Shown here one piece after another: positions 34,541 to 41,957 of a DNA stretch of 64,000 bases. Source of the DNA: Streptomyces nigrescens (GTDB lineage: Bacteria; Actinomycetota; Actinomycetes; Streptomycetales; Streptomycetaceae); the NCBI GenBank assembly GCA_024349765.1, contig AP026073.1, positions 6,448,001-6,512,000 on the forward strand. Direction: 5' to 3'. The notes under the pieces are model-generated. The model was not told where the DNA came from and made no database searches. It saw only the letters and a list, made by a program, of their open reading frames with translations. Each line of letters opens with the position of its first letter. The stretch's first letter is position 1. A program made the translations under genes and the position numbers.

Positions 34541-36769
34541 CTATTTTTCCGACGAGTTTTCCGCGGCGCCCGCGGACCCGTCGCCCGAGGCTCCCGCGAG
34601 CTCCTCGCCGGCACAGATTGCCAGCACGTCGCTGCCGTAGCGGTCGAACTTGCGCCGCCCCACACCTGAGATGACCGCGAGCTCCGATTCGGTTCCCGGC
34701 ACCGCCTCGGCAATGGCCATCAGCGTCTTGTCCGTGAAGATGCAGTACGCCGGCTGCCGGGACCGGGCCGCCTCCTCCGCCCGCCACGCGTGCAGCCGCT
34801 CGTACAACGCCTCGTTGAGCTCCGCCGGGCAGTCCTCACACCGCATCAGCTTCATCTCGCCCGCGTCCGTCAGCGTCCGGTTGCACACCCGGCACCGGGC
34901 CGGACGGCGGTGCCGGGGGCGCCGCGGCACCGCAGCCGCCGCCCCGCCGCGCTCCACGCCCCGCAGGACCGTACCCGTCGCACGGCGCCCGGCCACCGCC
35001 CCGGAACCGGGCCGCAGCCCGGCCAGGAAGCGGCTGGCGCTCCGCGAAGCCCTGCCCCCCGGGGACCGCGCCAGCGACCACGACAGCGCCAGATGACGCC
35101 GCGCACGGGTGACGCCCACATAGAGCAGCCGGCGCTCCTCCTCTATCTGCTCGTCCGTCCGGGCGTACGTGATCGGCATCATGCCCTCGGTCAGCCCCAC
35201 CAGGAACACGGCGTCCCACTCCAGGCCCTTCGCGGCATGCAGCGAGGCCAGCGTCACCCCCTCGACCGTCGGCGCGTGCTGCGCGTTGGCCCGCTCGTCC
35301 AGCTCGGCGACGAAATCCGCCAGCGAGGCCCCGGAGCGGGCCCGGGCGAACTCCTCGGCGAGCCGCACCAGGGCCGCCAGCGACTCCCAGCGGTCCCGCA
35401 CCGCGCCCGAACCGGCCGGCGGCTCGCTCGTCCAGCCCATGTGGCTGAGCACCGCCCGCACCTCCGAGGGCAGGTCCAGCGCATCGTCGAGCAGCGCGTC
35501 GTTCGCCCCGAAACGGGCGGCGCCGCGCAGCTTGATGCCGGCCTCGCGCACCTCCGGCCGCTCGAAGAACCGCTCGGCGCCCCGCAGCTGGTACGGCACG
35601 CCGACGTCGGCCAGCGCCTGCTCGTAGACCTCCGACTGGGCGTTGACCCGGAAGAGCACCGCGATCTCACTGGCCGGCACCCCCGACGCGACCAGGTCCC
35701 GGATCCGGCGGGCGGTGCCCTCGGCCTCCGCGGGCTCGTCGGCGTACTCCGTGTACACCGGCTCCGGACCGGACTCGCGCTGCGAGACCAGCTCCAGGCG
35801 GTGCTCGGCCGCACGCCCCTTGGCCTGCGAGAGCAGACCGTTGGCGAGGTGGACGACCTGCGGGGTGGAGCGGTAGTCGCGGACCAGCCGGACGACGGTG
35901 GCCTGCGGATGGCGGGTGCGGAAGTTCAGGAGGTGGTCGGGGGTGGCGCCGGTGAAGCTGTAGATCGTCTGGCTGGCGTCACCGACCACGCACAGGCTGT
36001 CGCGGTCCCCCAGCCACAGCTCCAGCAGCCGCTGCTGGAGCGGGCTGACGTCCTGGTACTCGTCGACGACGAAGTGCTGGTACTGGGCACGGACCTGCTC
36101 GGCGATGTCGTGCCGGTCCTGCAGCACCCCGACCGTGAGCAACAGCACATCCTCGAAGTCGATGGCACCCCGGTCGCGCTTGAGCTGCTCGTAGGTGGCA
36201 TAGATCTGCCCCGTCTCGGCCGGGTCGCGCGGCGCCTCCCGGCCCGCCTTGGCGACCGCGGCCGGATAGTCGGCCGGCACGGTCTGGGTGACCTTGGACC
36301 ACTCGATCTCGGCCGTGACGTCGCGCAGCTCATTGCGGTCCAGCCGGATCCGGCAACGCGCCCCCGCCTCCGCGACGAGCTGCGCCTTCCGCTCCAGCAG
36401 CCGCGGCAGCTCGCCGCCCACCGCCTTCGGCCAGAAGAACTGCAGCTGCCGCAGCGCCGCGGAGTGGAACGTACGGGCCTGCACCCCGCCCGCCCCGAGC
36501 TGCCGCAGCCGCCCCCGCATCTCGCCGGCCGCACGCGCGGTGAACGTGACGGCGAGCACACTCGCGGGCTGCAGGATCCCGGCCCGCACGCCGTACGCGA
36601 TCCGATGGGTGATCGCCCGTGTCTTGCCCGTACCGGCACCGGCCAGCACACACACCGGACCGTGCAGCGCCGTCGCGACCTCCCGCTGCTCCGGGTCGAG
36701 CCCGTCCAGCACCCCGTCGGCCGAGTCCGGGGCCGACGGGAAGAGAGAGGAGTCCGTTGCTGCTGTCAC
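34541..36769 (-). CDS. uvrD2: ATP-dependent DNA helicase UvrD2
   Basis: The product has 742 residues. SF1A motifs are present: Walker A GAGTGKT near 45, DEYQD near 235, QTIYSFTG near 265, YRST near 295, LHAAKGLEWD near 510 and GVTRARRHL near 550. A tetracysteine element (CRVC, then CEDC) near 630 and a C-terminal HRDC domain (about 655-720) mark UvrD2, not UvrD1. It unwinds DNA 3' to 5' in repair. GTG at 36769 was chosen. The next gene on the same strand is the wblC leader ORF, 145 bases away, where the wblC promoter must lie. Confidence 0.95.
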   Translation of the reverse strand: MTAATDSSLFPSAPDSADGVLDGLDPEQREVATALHGPVCVLAGAGTGKTRAITHRIAYGVRAGILQPASVLAVTFTARAAGEMRGRLRQLGAGGVQARTFHSAALRQLQFFWPKAVGGELPRLLERKAQLVAEAGARCRIRLDRNELRDVTAEIEWSKVTQTVPADYPAAVAKAGREAPRDPAETGQIYATYEQLKRDRGAIDFEDVLLLTVGVLQDRHDIAEQVRAQYQHFVVDEYQDVSPLQQRLLELWLGDRDSLCVVGDASQTIYSFTGATPDHLLNFRTRHPQATVVRLVRDYRSTPQVVHLANGLLSQAKGRAAEHRLELVSQRESGPEPVYTEYADEPAEAEGTARRIRDLVASGVPASEIAVLFRVNAQSEVYEQALADVGVPYQLRGAERFFERPEVREAGIKLRGAARFGANDALLDDALDLPSEVRAVLSHMGWTSEPPAGSGAVRDRWESLAALVRLAEEFARARSGASLADFVAELDERANAQHAPTVEGVTLASLHAAKGLEWDAVFLVGLTEGMMPITYARTDEQIEEERRLLYVGVTRARRHLALSWSLARSPGGRASRSASRFLAGLRPGSGAVAGRRATGTVLRGVERGGAAAAVPRRPRHRRPARCRVCNRTLTDAGEMKLMRCEDCPAELNEALYERLHAWRAEEAARSRQPAYCIFTDKTLMAIAEAVPGTESELAVISGVGRRKFDRYGSDVLAICAGEELAGASGDGSAGAAENSSEK

Positions 36770-36939
36770 CCCGCCATGCTGCCAGGTCCAGCGGGACGGC
36801 TGAGAAGCCTGTCCACAGACTTCCACTCCCTGTCGTACGCATCACCGCCGCTGTGGACAGCCGCCGACGCCTGCCGCCGATGAGTGCTTTGCTTGATCCA
36901 ACGGCCGGACCGGGCAACCGACAACCGAGCAAGGGCGGG

Positions 36940-37185
36940 GAGGCCGGGGCCTGGGCCGGGACTGGGGCTGGGGCTGGGGCTGGGGCTGGGGTGACGATTG
37001 CTGGGTTAGGGGGCCGGGGTTCGGGCGCCGGGGCAGGGTGCCGGGGTGAGGTGGCGGCCCCGGCGCTGAGGTGGCGGCCGGCGGAGGGGTGCGGGTGCGG
37101 CTGGCGTGAGGGGGCTGCCGGCCTGAGAGTGCTGCTGCTGGGGGTGAGGGGAGGGGTGGGGGCGGGGGCGGGGGCGGGGCGGCCC
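36940..37185 (+). repeat. G-rich low-complexity spacer with GGGGCT tandem repeat
   Basis: Between uvrD2 and the IS110 element the plus strand is strongly G-biased. It contains GGGACT followed by four GGGGCT-type units (about 36959-36990) and, near the element, several GGGGGC units (about 37157-37181). Four or more G-runs spaced by one to three bases can form G-quadruplexes. I see no gene in 36770-37185. Confidence 0.75.
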
Positions 37186-37189
37186 CCGT

Positions 37190-37446
37190 TATGTTCTTCG
37201 CGGTCCTGCAAGAGGACCGCTGGCCTGCGGGCCCGGCATGACTGTGTCCCCCTGTCGAGCGCATGACCTGGGGGGTGGTGTCACCGGGTCCGTGGGGTGC
37301 CGTTGGAGACGCTGATGAGAGGTCCGACCACCGCCTGGCCTGGCGCAATGCCCGGCACCGTGCGGGCGGCAGGTCTGCATAACGTGGATGCGCGAGTACG
37401 GCACCATCGCCCTGGCCGGCACTGCACCGAAGTAGTGGGGAGCACG
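37190..37446 (+). ncRNA. Candidate bridge RNA of the IS110 element
   Basis: The non-coding end before an IS110-group recombinase typically gives a bridge RNA with two internal loops that pair with target and donor. Here a perfect hairpin GCGGTCCT-GCAAG-AGGACCGC (37200-37220) is followed by CCCCC 37248-37252 facing GGGGGG 37270-37275 around a 17-base loop, and by GGTGGT 37274-37279 with ACCACC 37327-37332 around 47 bases. Loop identity is inference. Confidence 0.45.
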
Positions 37447-38649
37447 ATGTTCGACACCGGCGACGTGGGCGTCTTCCTAGGCTTGGACGTCGGCAAGAGT
37501 GCCCATCACGGGCACGGGCTGACCCCGGCCGGCAAGAAGGTCTTCGATAAGCAGCTTCCCAACAGCGAGCCGAAGCTGCGGGCCGTCTTCGACAAGCTGG
37601 CCGCGAAGTTCGGCACCGTACTGGTGATCGTGGACCAGCCCGCCTCGATCGGCGCCCTGCCCCTGACGGTCGCCCGGGACGCCGGCTGCAAGGTCGCCTA
37701 TCTGCCGGGACTTGCCATGCGGCGGATCGCCGACCTGTATCCCGGCGAGGCGAAAACCGACGCGAAGGACGCGGCCGTGATCGCGGATGCTGCCCGCACC
37801 ATGCCGCACACCCTGCGCTCGCTGGAACTGACCGACGAGATCACCGCCGAGCTGACCGTTCTGGTCGGCTTCGACCAGGACCTCGCGGCCGAGGCCACCC
37901 GCACCTCCAACCGCATACGCGGCCTGCTCACCCAGTTCCACCCCAGCTTGGAACGCGTCCTGGGCCCCCGCCTGGACCACCAGGCCGTCACCTGGCTGCT
38001 GGAACGCTACGGATCCCCGGCCGCGCTGCGCAAAGCCGGACGCCGCAGACTCGTCGAGGTGATCAGACCCAAAGCCCCGCGCATGGCCCAGCGACTGATC
38101 GAGGAGGTCTTCAACGCGCTCGACGAGCAGACCGTCGTCGTTCCCGGGACCGGCACCCTCGACGTCGTGATCCCCTCCCTGGCCCGCTCGCTCGCAGCCG
38201 TGCACGAGCAACGTCGGGCTCTGGAAGCCCAGATCGCTGCCCTGCTGGAGGCACACCCTCTTTCCCAGGTCCTGACCTCGATGCCGGGGGTCGCGGTCAG
38301 GACCGCCGCTACTTTGCTGGTCACCGTCGGCGACGGCACCAGCTTCCCCACCGCCGCCCATCTCGCCTCCTACGCCGGCCTCGCCCCGGCCACCAGATCG
38401 TCGGGGACCTCGATCCATGGCGAACACGCACCCAGAGGCGGCAACCGACAGCTCAAACGCGCGATGTTCCTGTCCGCGTTCGCCGCCCTGCACGATCCCG
38501 CCTCCCGCACCTACTACGACAAATGCCGGGCCCGAGGGAAAACCCACACCCAGGCACTTCTCCGCCTGGCCCGCCAGCGGATCAATGTGCTGTTCGCGAT
38601 GCTCCGCGACGGCACCTTCTACGAACCCAGAACCCCACGCCTCGCTTGA
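37447..38649 (+). CDS. IS110-family transposase (DEDD recombinase)
   Basis: The product has 400 residues. The N-terminal RuvC-like domain has Asp14 in FLGLDVGK, the VIVDQPASIG block near 60 and KTDAKDA near 100. The C-terminal Tnp20 domain contains PGVAVRTAATLL near 280 and APATRSSGTSIHG near 320, with the likely catalytic serine. Reading frame and length are intact, so the copy may be active. ATG at 37447 gives the family start (MFDTGDVGVFLGLDVGK). The upstream in-frame codons to 37297 overlap the candidate bridge RNA. Confidence 0.95.
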   Translation: MFDTGDVGVFLGLDVGKSAHHGHGLTPAGKKVFDKQLPNSEPKLRAVFDKLAAKFGTVLVIVDQPASIGALPLTVARDAGCKVAYLPGLAMRRIADLYPGEAKTDAKDAAVIADAARTMPHTLRSLELTDEITAELTVLVGFDQDLAAEATRTSNRIRGLLTQFHPSLERVLGPRLDHQAVTWLLERYGSPAALRKAGRRRLVEVIRPKAPRMAQRLIEEVFNALDEQTVVVPGTGTLDVVIPSLARSLAAVHEQRRALEAQIAALLEAHPLSQVLTSMPGVAVRTAATLLVTVGDGTSFPTAAHLASYAGLAPATRSSGTSIHGEHAPRGGNRQLKRAMFLSAFAALHDPASRTYYDKCRARGKTHTQALLRLARQRINVLFAMLRDGTFYEPRTPRLA

Positions 38650-38694
38650 CCAAAGACATAGAGGCACCCCCCCCCGGGGGACCCCCGCCGGGTT

Positions 38695-38880
38695 GTGGGC
38701 TCGGTTCGGGTGAGAAGTCGAGCAGGAGTGGGGCGAGGGCTGGGCGGGGGCAGGAGTGAGGCGAGGGCGGGGCAGGAGCAGGGGTGGCGTGAGGGCGAGG
38801 CGGGGGCAGGGGGCGGGGGCAGCCACTGGGCAGCCCCGGGGAGCCCCCGCAGCCCCGGCCACCCCCCACCGAAGCCCCCG
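38695..38880 (+). repeat. G-rich low-complexity spacer right of the IS110 element
   Basis: The segment is built of degenerate GGGGCRRGRGYGRGGC-like units with strong G bias, like the left flank at 36940-37185. The element therefore appears to have landed inside one continuous G-rich spacer. No gene is visible in 38650-38970 apart from the promoter at 38881. Confidence 0.65.
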
Positions 38881-38906
38881 GGAATTGCTCGCCCACCCCG
38901 TGCGTT
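38881..38906 (+). promoter_or_regulatory. SigR-type promoter of mycoredoxin gene
   Basis: GGAAT, exactly 18 bases, then GTT, 64 bases before the ATG at 38971. It matches the promoter of sigR in this window. Confidence 0.85.
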
Positions 38907-38970
38907 GTGTCCCATGGCCGCGCCGAGTGGGCGGTACGAGGAACACGACTGACGAAGGAGCGCGGGGCGC

Positions 38971-39216
38971 ATGGCGGGCACTGTGACGATGTACAGCACC
39001 ACCTGGTGCGGTTACTGCCGTCGGCTGAAGAGCCAGATGGACCGTGAGGGAATCGCGTACACCGAGATCAACATCGAGCAGGACCCGGAGTCCGCGGCGT
39101 TCGTGGAGAAGGCCAACGGCGGCAACCAGACGGTGCCGACCGTGCTCTTCGCCGACGGTACGACGCTGACGAACCCGTCCCTGGCGCAGGTCAAGCAGAA
39201 GGTGGGCGTGGCCTGA
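38971..39216 (+). CDS. Mycoredoxin (glutaredoxin-like, CGYC)
   Basis: The product has 81 residues and a glutaredoxin fold with the active site WCGYC at about 12-16 and the cis-proline motif TVPTVLF near 54. Actinobacteria use mycoredoxin-1 to reduce mycothiol-mixed disulfides, so it acts in thiol repair in the cytosol. AAGGAG precedes the ATG. The SigR promoter upstream matches its job. The position beside uvrD2 and nudC is shared with Mycobacterium. Confidence 0.94.
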   Translation: MAGTVTMYSTTWCGYCRRLKSQMDREGIAYTEINIEQDPESAAFVEKANGGNQTVPTVLFADGTTLTNPSLAQVKQKVGVA

Positions 39217-39225
39217 CGGCCGCCC

Positions 39226-39247
39226 GGCGGGCCGCCTGAGGCCCGCC
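39226..39247 (+). terminator. Hairpin after mycoredoxin gene
   Basis: GGCGGGCC-GCCTGA-GGCCCGCC, an 8-bp perfect stem ten bases after the stop. It has no T tract, so termination strength is uncertain. Confidence 0.6.
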
Positions 39248-39254
39248 ACCCCGT

Positions 39255-39397
39255 GGTCCCGGTGAGGGACGGACGTGCACCCCAGGTCCCCGTGAGGAAC
39301 CGGGACGGACCGACGTGCACCCAGGGTCCCGGTGAGGAACCGAAAGGGACCGACGTGCACCTCAGATCCCGGTGAGGGACCGAGGTGTACGTGCACC
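39255..39397 (+). repeat. Four degenerate tandem repeats in mycoredoxin-nudC spacer
   Basis: Four units begin near 39255, 39285, 39325 and 39366, each with GTCCCGGTGAGG-type and CCGACGTGCACC-type blocks, 30 to 41 bases long. They fill most of the non-coding spacer between the two convergent genes. Unit length and sequence vary, unlike a CRISPR. Confidence 0.75.
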
Positions 39398-39403
39398 ACC
39401 GTC

Positions 39404-39457
39404 AAGGGCCGTCGTCCGGTTCCGTCGAGCAGTCGATGGAATCGGACGGCGGCCCTT
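39404..39457. terminator. Hairpin at end of the repeat spacer, before nudC stop
   Basis: AAGGGCCG plus GTCCG pair with CGGAC plus CGGCCCTT in a long stem over a 24-base loop, followed by TTTCC on the plus strand. It stands between two convergent genes and could stop both. Confidence 0.65.
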
Positions 39458-39528
39458 TCCTGTGCCCATGCGGCGTCCTGCGCGCCTGCGGCTTCCTGTG
39501 TACGTGCGGTCTCGCCCGCCTCACCCCG

Positions 39529-40464
39529 TCACGGCTTCGGCAGCGGCTTGCCGTACCAGAGCTCGATCAGGCGGGCGGCGATGGAGATGCCGTAGGGCGG
39601 CAGGACCTCGCCGGATTCGAAGGCGGCGCGGAGGTCCTCGCGGGAGAACCAGCGGGCCTCTTCGATCTCCTCGCCGTCCACCTGGATCTCGGACGAGGTG
39701 GCGCGGGCCATGAAGCCCAGCATCAGGCTGGAGGGGAAGGGCCAGGGCTGGCTGGCCACGTACTCCACGTCCCCGACGACGACGCCGGCCTCCTCGTAGA
39801 CCTCACGGGCCACCGACTGCTCGATGGACTCCCCCGGCTCGACGAAGCCGGCGAGGGTGGAGAAGCGGCCCTCGGGCCAGTGGACCTGGCGGCCGAGCAG
39901 GGCGCGGTCCTCCTCGTCGGTGACGAGCATGATCACGGCCGGGTCGGTACGGGGGTAGTGCTCGGCGCCGCAGGCGGGGCAGCGGCGGATGTGGCCGGCG
40001 GCGGCGATCACGGTGCGTTCGCCGCAGCGGGAGCAGAAGCGGTGCAGCCGCTGCCAGTTCTCCAGGGCGACGGCGTGGACGAGCAGGCCGGCGTCGCGGG
40101 GGGAGAGCAGGAGCCCCGCCTCGCGCAGGCCGGCCGGGCGCGCGGACTGGTCGATGCGGCCGGGGAGGCTGTCCTTCTGGAGGGCGAAGTAGCTGACGCC
40201 CTCGTCGTCGGTGCCGAGGTAGTAGCGGTGCGCCTCGGTCAGCGGCGCCTCGAAGGACGGCGTCATGATCAGTTCGGTGCGGCCGTCGGGGGTGTCGTCG
40301 ATCAGTGCCTGGCCGCCGGACACCACGAAGACGCGCGTCGTCGGGTGGCTCCAGGCCGCCGCCAGCCATGCCTCGTCGAGACGGTGGTGGGCGGAGCGGT
40401 CGATGCCGCTCGGCGCGCTGAACGTGATCGGCCGGTCGGCGGTGTGCTCGGTCCAGGTGGTCAC
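39529..40464 (-). CDS. nudC: NADH/NAD-cap pyrophosphatase NudC
   Basis: The product has 311 residues. A zinc ribbon with CSRC and CPAC pairs near 145-165 precedes a Nudix domain whose box starts GFVEPGESIEQS near 210 and ends VYEEAGV; the SQPWPFPSSLMLGF signature of NADH pyrophosphatases follows near 243. It hydrolyses NADH to NMNH and AMP and may decap NAD-RNA. GTG at 40464 is preferred to an upstream TTG because the SD-like sequence lies at a proper distance. Confidence 0.95.
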   Translation of the reverse strand: MTTWTEHTADRPITFSAPSGIDRSAHHRLDEAWLAAAWSHPTTRVFVVSGGQALIDDTPDGRTELIMTPSFEAPLTEAHRYYLGTDDEGVSYFALQKDSLPGRIDQSARPAGLREAGLLLSPRDAGLLVHAVALENWQRLHRFCSRCGERTVIAAAGHIRRCPACGAEHYPRTDPAVIMLVTDEEDRALLGRQVHWPEGRFSTLAGFVEPGESIEQSVAREVYEEAGVVVGDVEYVASQPWPFPSSLMLGFMARATSSEIQVDGEEIEEARWFSREDLRAAFESGEVLPPYGISIAARLIELWYGKPLPKP

Positions 40465-40540
40465 TGCTGTTTCCAACTCCCCCTGTGGCGTGGGTGATTG
40501 CTGCGTACGGGCGCGGAACGGTGCGGCGGGCGCGGGGCGG

Positions 40541-41947
40541 TCAGGTCCGCTGCCAGGTCTCCGCCAGGTCGCCCCACAGGTGGGCGGCGGTTTCGACGCC
40601 CTTCATCAGCAGGTCGAGTTCGACCTTTTCGTTCGGCGCGTGCCAGCCGTCGGAGGGGACGGAGATGCCGAGGAAGAGGACCGGGGCGCCGAGGACGTCC
40701 TGGAGGTCGGCGGCCGGGCCGGAGCCGCCCTCGCGGGTGAAGCGGATCTTCTGGCCGAAGGCGCGTCCCATGGCACGGACGACGGACTGGAGCGCGGGGT
40801 GGTCGAGCGGGGTGAGGCAGGGCCGGGTGGCGCCCCAGAACGTGATCTCGTGCCGGATGCCGGGCGGGAGCTGGGCTGCGACCCAGTCGCGTACGGCCTG
40901 CTGGACGGCGGCCGGGTCCTGGCCGGCGACCAGCCGGAACGAGAGCTTCAGCTGGGCGGTGGACGGCACGATGGTCTTGCCGCCGGGGCCCTGGTAGCCG
41001 CCGCCGATGCCGTTGACCTCGGCGGTGGGGCGGGCCCAGAGGCGTTCCAGGGTGGTGGTGCCGGCCTCGCCGAGGGTGGCGTGGGAGTGCGCGGTGCGCA
41101 GCCACTCCTCCTCGTCGAAGGGCAGCTCGGCGAAGAGTTCCCGTTCGCGGCCGGTGAGTTCGATCACGCCGTCGTAGAAGCCGGGGACGGCGACCCGGCG
41201 GTCGGCGTCGTGGAGGGCGGCGGCCAGCCGGGCGGCCTCGGTGGCGGGGTTGGGTACCGCGCCGCCGAAGGAGCCGGAGTGGATGTCCTGGTCGGGGCCG
41301 TACAGATCGATCTGACAGTCCGTCAGCCCGCGCATGCCGGTGCAGACGGTGGGGGTGCCCCTGGACCACATGCCGGTGTCGGAGACGATCACGGCGTCGC
41401 AGGCGAGGCGGTCGGCGTGCTTCTCGATCAGGGCGGGGAAGTTCGGGGAGCCGGACTCCTCCTCGCCCTCGATGAGCAGCTTGAGGTTGACGGCGGGCGC
41501 GGTGCGGCCGGTGGCGGCGAGGTGGGCGCGGACGCCGAGGGTGTGGAAGAACACCTGGCCCTTGTCGTCGGCGGCGCCGCGGGCGTAGAGCTTGCCGTCG
41601 AGGATCTGCGGCGCGAAGGGGTCGGTGTGCCAGCCGTCCTCGCGGGCGGCGGGCTGCACGTCGTGGTGGCCGTAGACGAGCACGGTGGGTGCGGACGGGT
41701 CGCCGGAGGGCCATTCGGCGAAGACGGCGGGCAGGCCGTCGCCCTCGGTCTCCCAGATCTCGGCGGTGGGGAAGCCGGTGCCGGTGAGCTTGGCGGCGAG
41801 CCATTCGGCGCTGCGGCGTACGTCGGGGGCGCGGTCCGGGTCGGCGGACACGGAGGGGATGCGCAGCCACTCGGCGAGGTCGTCGAGGAAGGCGTCGCGG
41901 TGGCTGTCGAGGTACGCGCGGACGGCGCTGTCCGGGGTTGTGCTCAT
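40541..41947 (-). CDS. M20-family dipeptidase
   Basis: The product has 468 residues. Metal motifs are YGHHDVQP near 92, the ARGAADDKG block near 123 and IEGEEESGS near 160, with a dimerisation domain in the middle. It belongs to the M20A/CNDP-like dipeptidases, which cleave small peptides in the cytosol. It lies between nudC and adnB; in Mycobacterium that slot holds a different gene as I recall. The ATG at 41947 is 10 bases past the adnB stop, so it may be cotranscribed with adnB. Confidence 0.94.
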   Translation of the reverse strand: MSTTPDSAVRAYLDSHRDAFLDDLAEWLRIPSVSADPDRAPDVRRSAEWLAAKLTGTGFPTAEIWETEGDGLPAVFAEWPSGDPSAPTVLVYGHHDVQPAAREDGWHTDPFAPQILDGKLYARGAADDKGQVFFHTLGVRAHLAATGRTAPAVNLKLLIEGEEESGSPNFPALIEKHADRLACDAVIVSDTGMWSRGTPTVCTGMRGLTDCQIDLYGPDQDIHSGSFGGAVPNPATEAARLAAALHDADRRVAVPGFYDGVIELTGRERELFAELPFDEEEWLRTAHSHATLGEAGTTTLERLWARPTAEVNGIGGGYQGPGGKTIVPSTAQLKLSFRLVAGQDPAAVQQAVRDWVAAQLPPGIRHEITFWGATRPCLTPLDHPALQSVVRAMGRAFGQKIRFTREGGSGPAADLQDVLGAPVLFLGISVPSDGWHAPNEKVELDLLMKGVETAAHLWGDLAETWQRT

Positions 41948-41957
41948 ACGACCGAGC

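Larger units (their letters stand above)
37190..38670 (+). mobile_element. IS110-family insertion element
   Basis: The element consists of a non-coding 5' part and one transposase gene. The limits are approximate. TTATGTTCTTCG near 37189 and, on the other strand, CTATGTCTTTGG near 38660 match at 8 of 12 bases, a weak terminal repeat of the kind IS110 elements may have. No target duplication is seen, as expected. Both flanks are G-rich spacer DNA between uvrD2 and the mycoredoxin gene. Confidence 0.7.

Noticed and set aside
36330-37300. Protein genes in the G-rich spacer beside uvrD2
   Set aside because: Frames translate to Pro/Ala or Gly/Ala repeats produced by GGGGCT and GGGGGC units.
37297-37446. 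An N-terminal extension of the transposase by 50 codons
   Set aside because: The IS110 family starts near MFDTGDVGVFLGLDVGK and the upstream bases look like structured RNA.
36940-38906. A genomic island around the IS110 element
   Set aside because: Both flanking genes are conserved core neighbours and nothing but one transposase lies between them.
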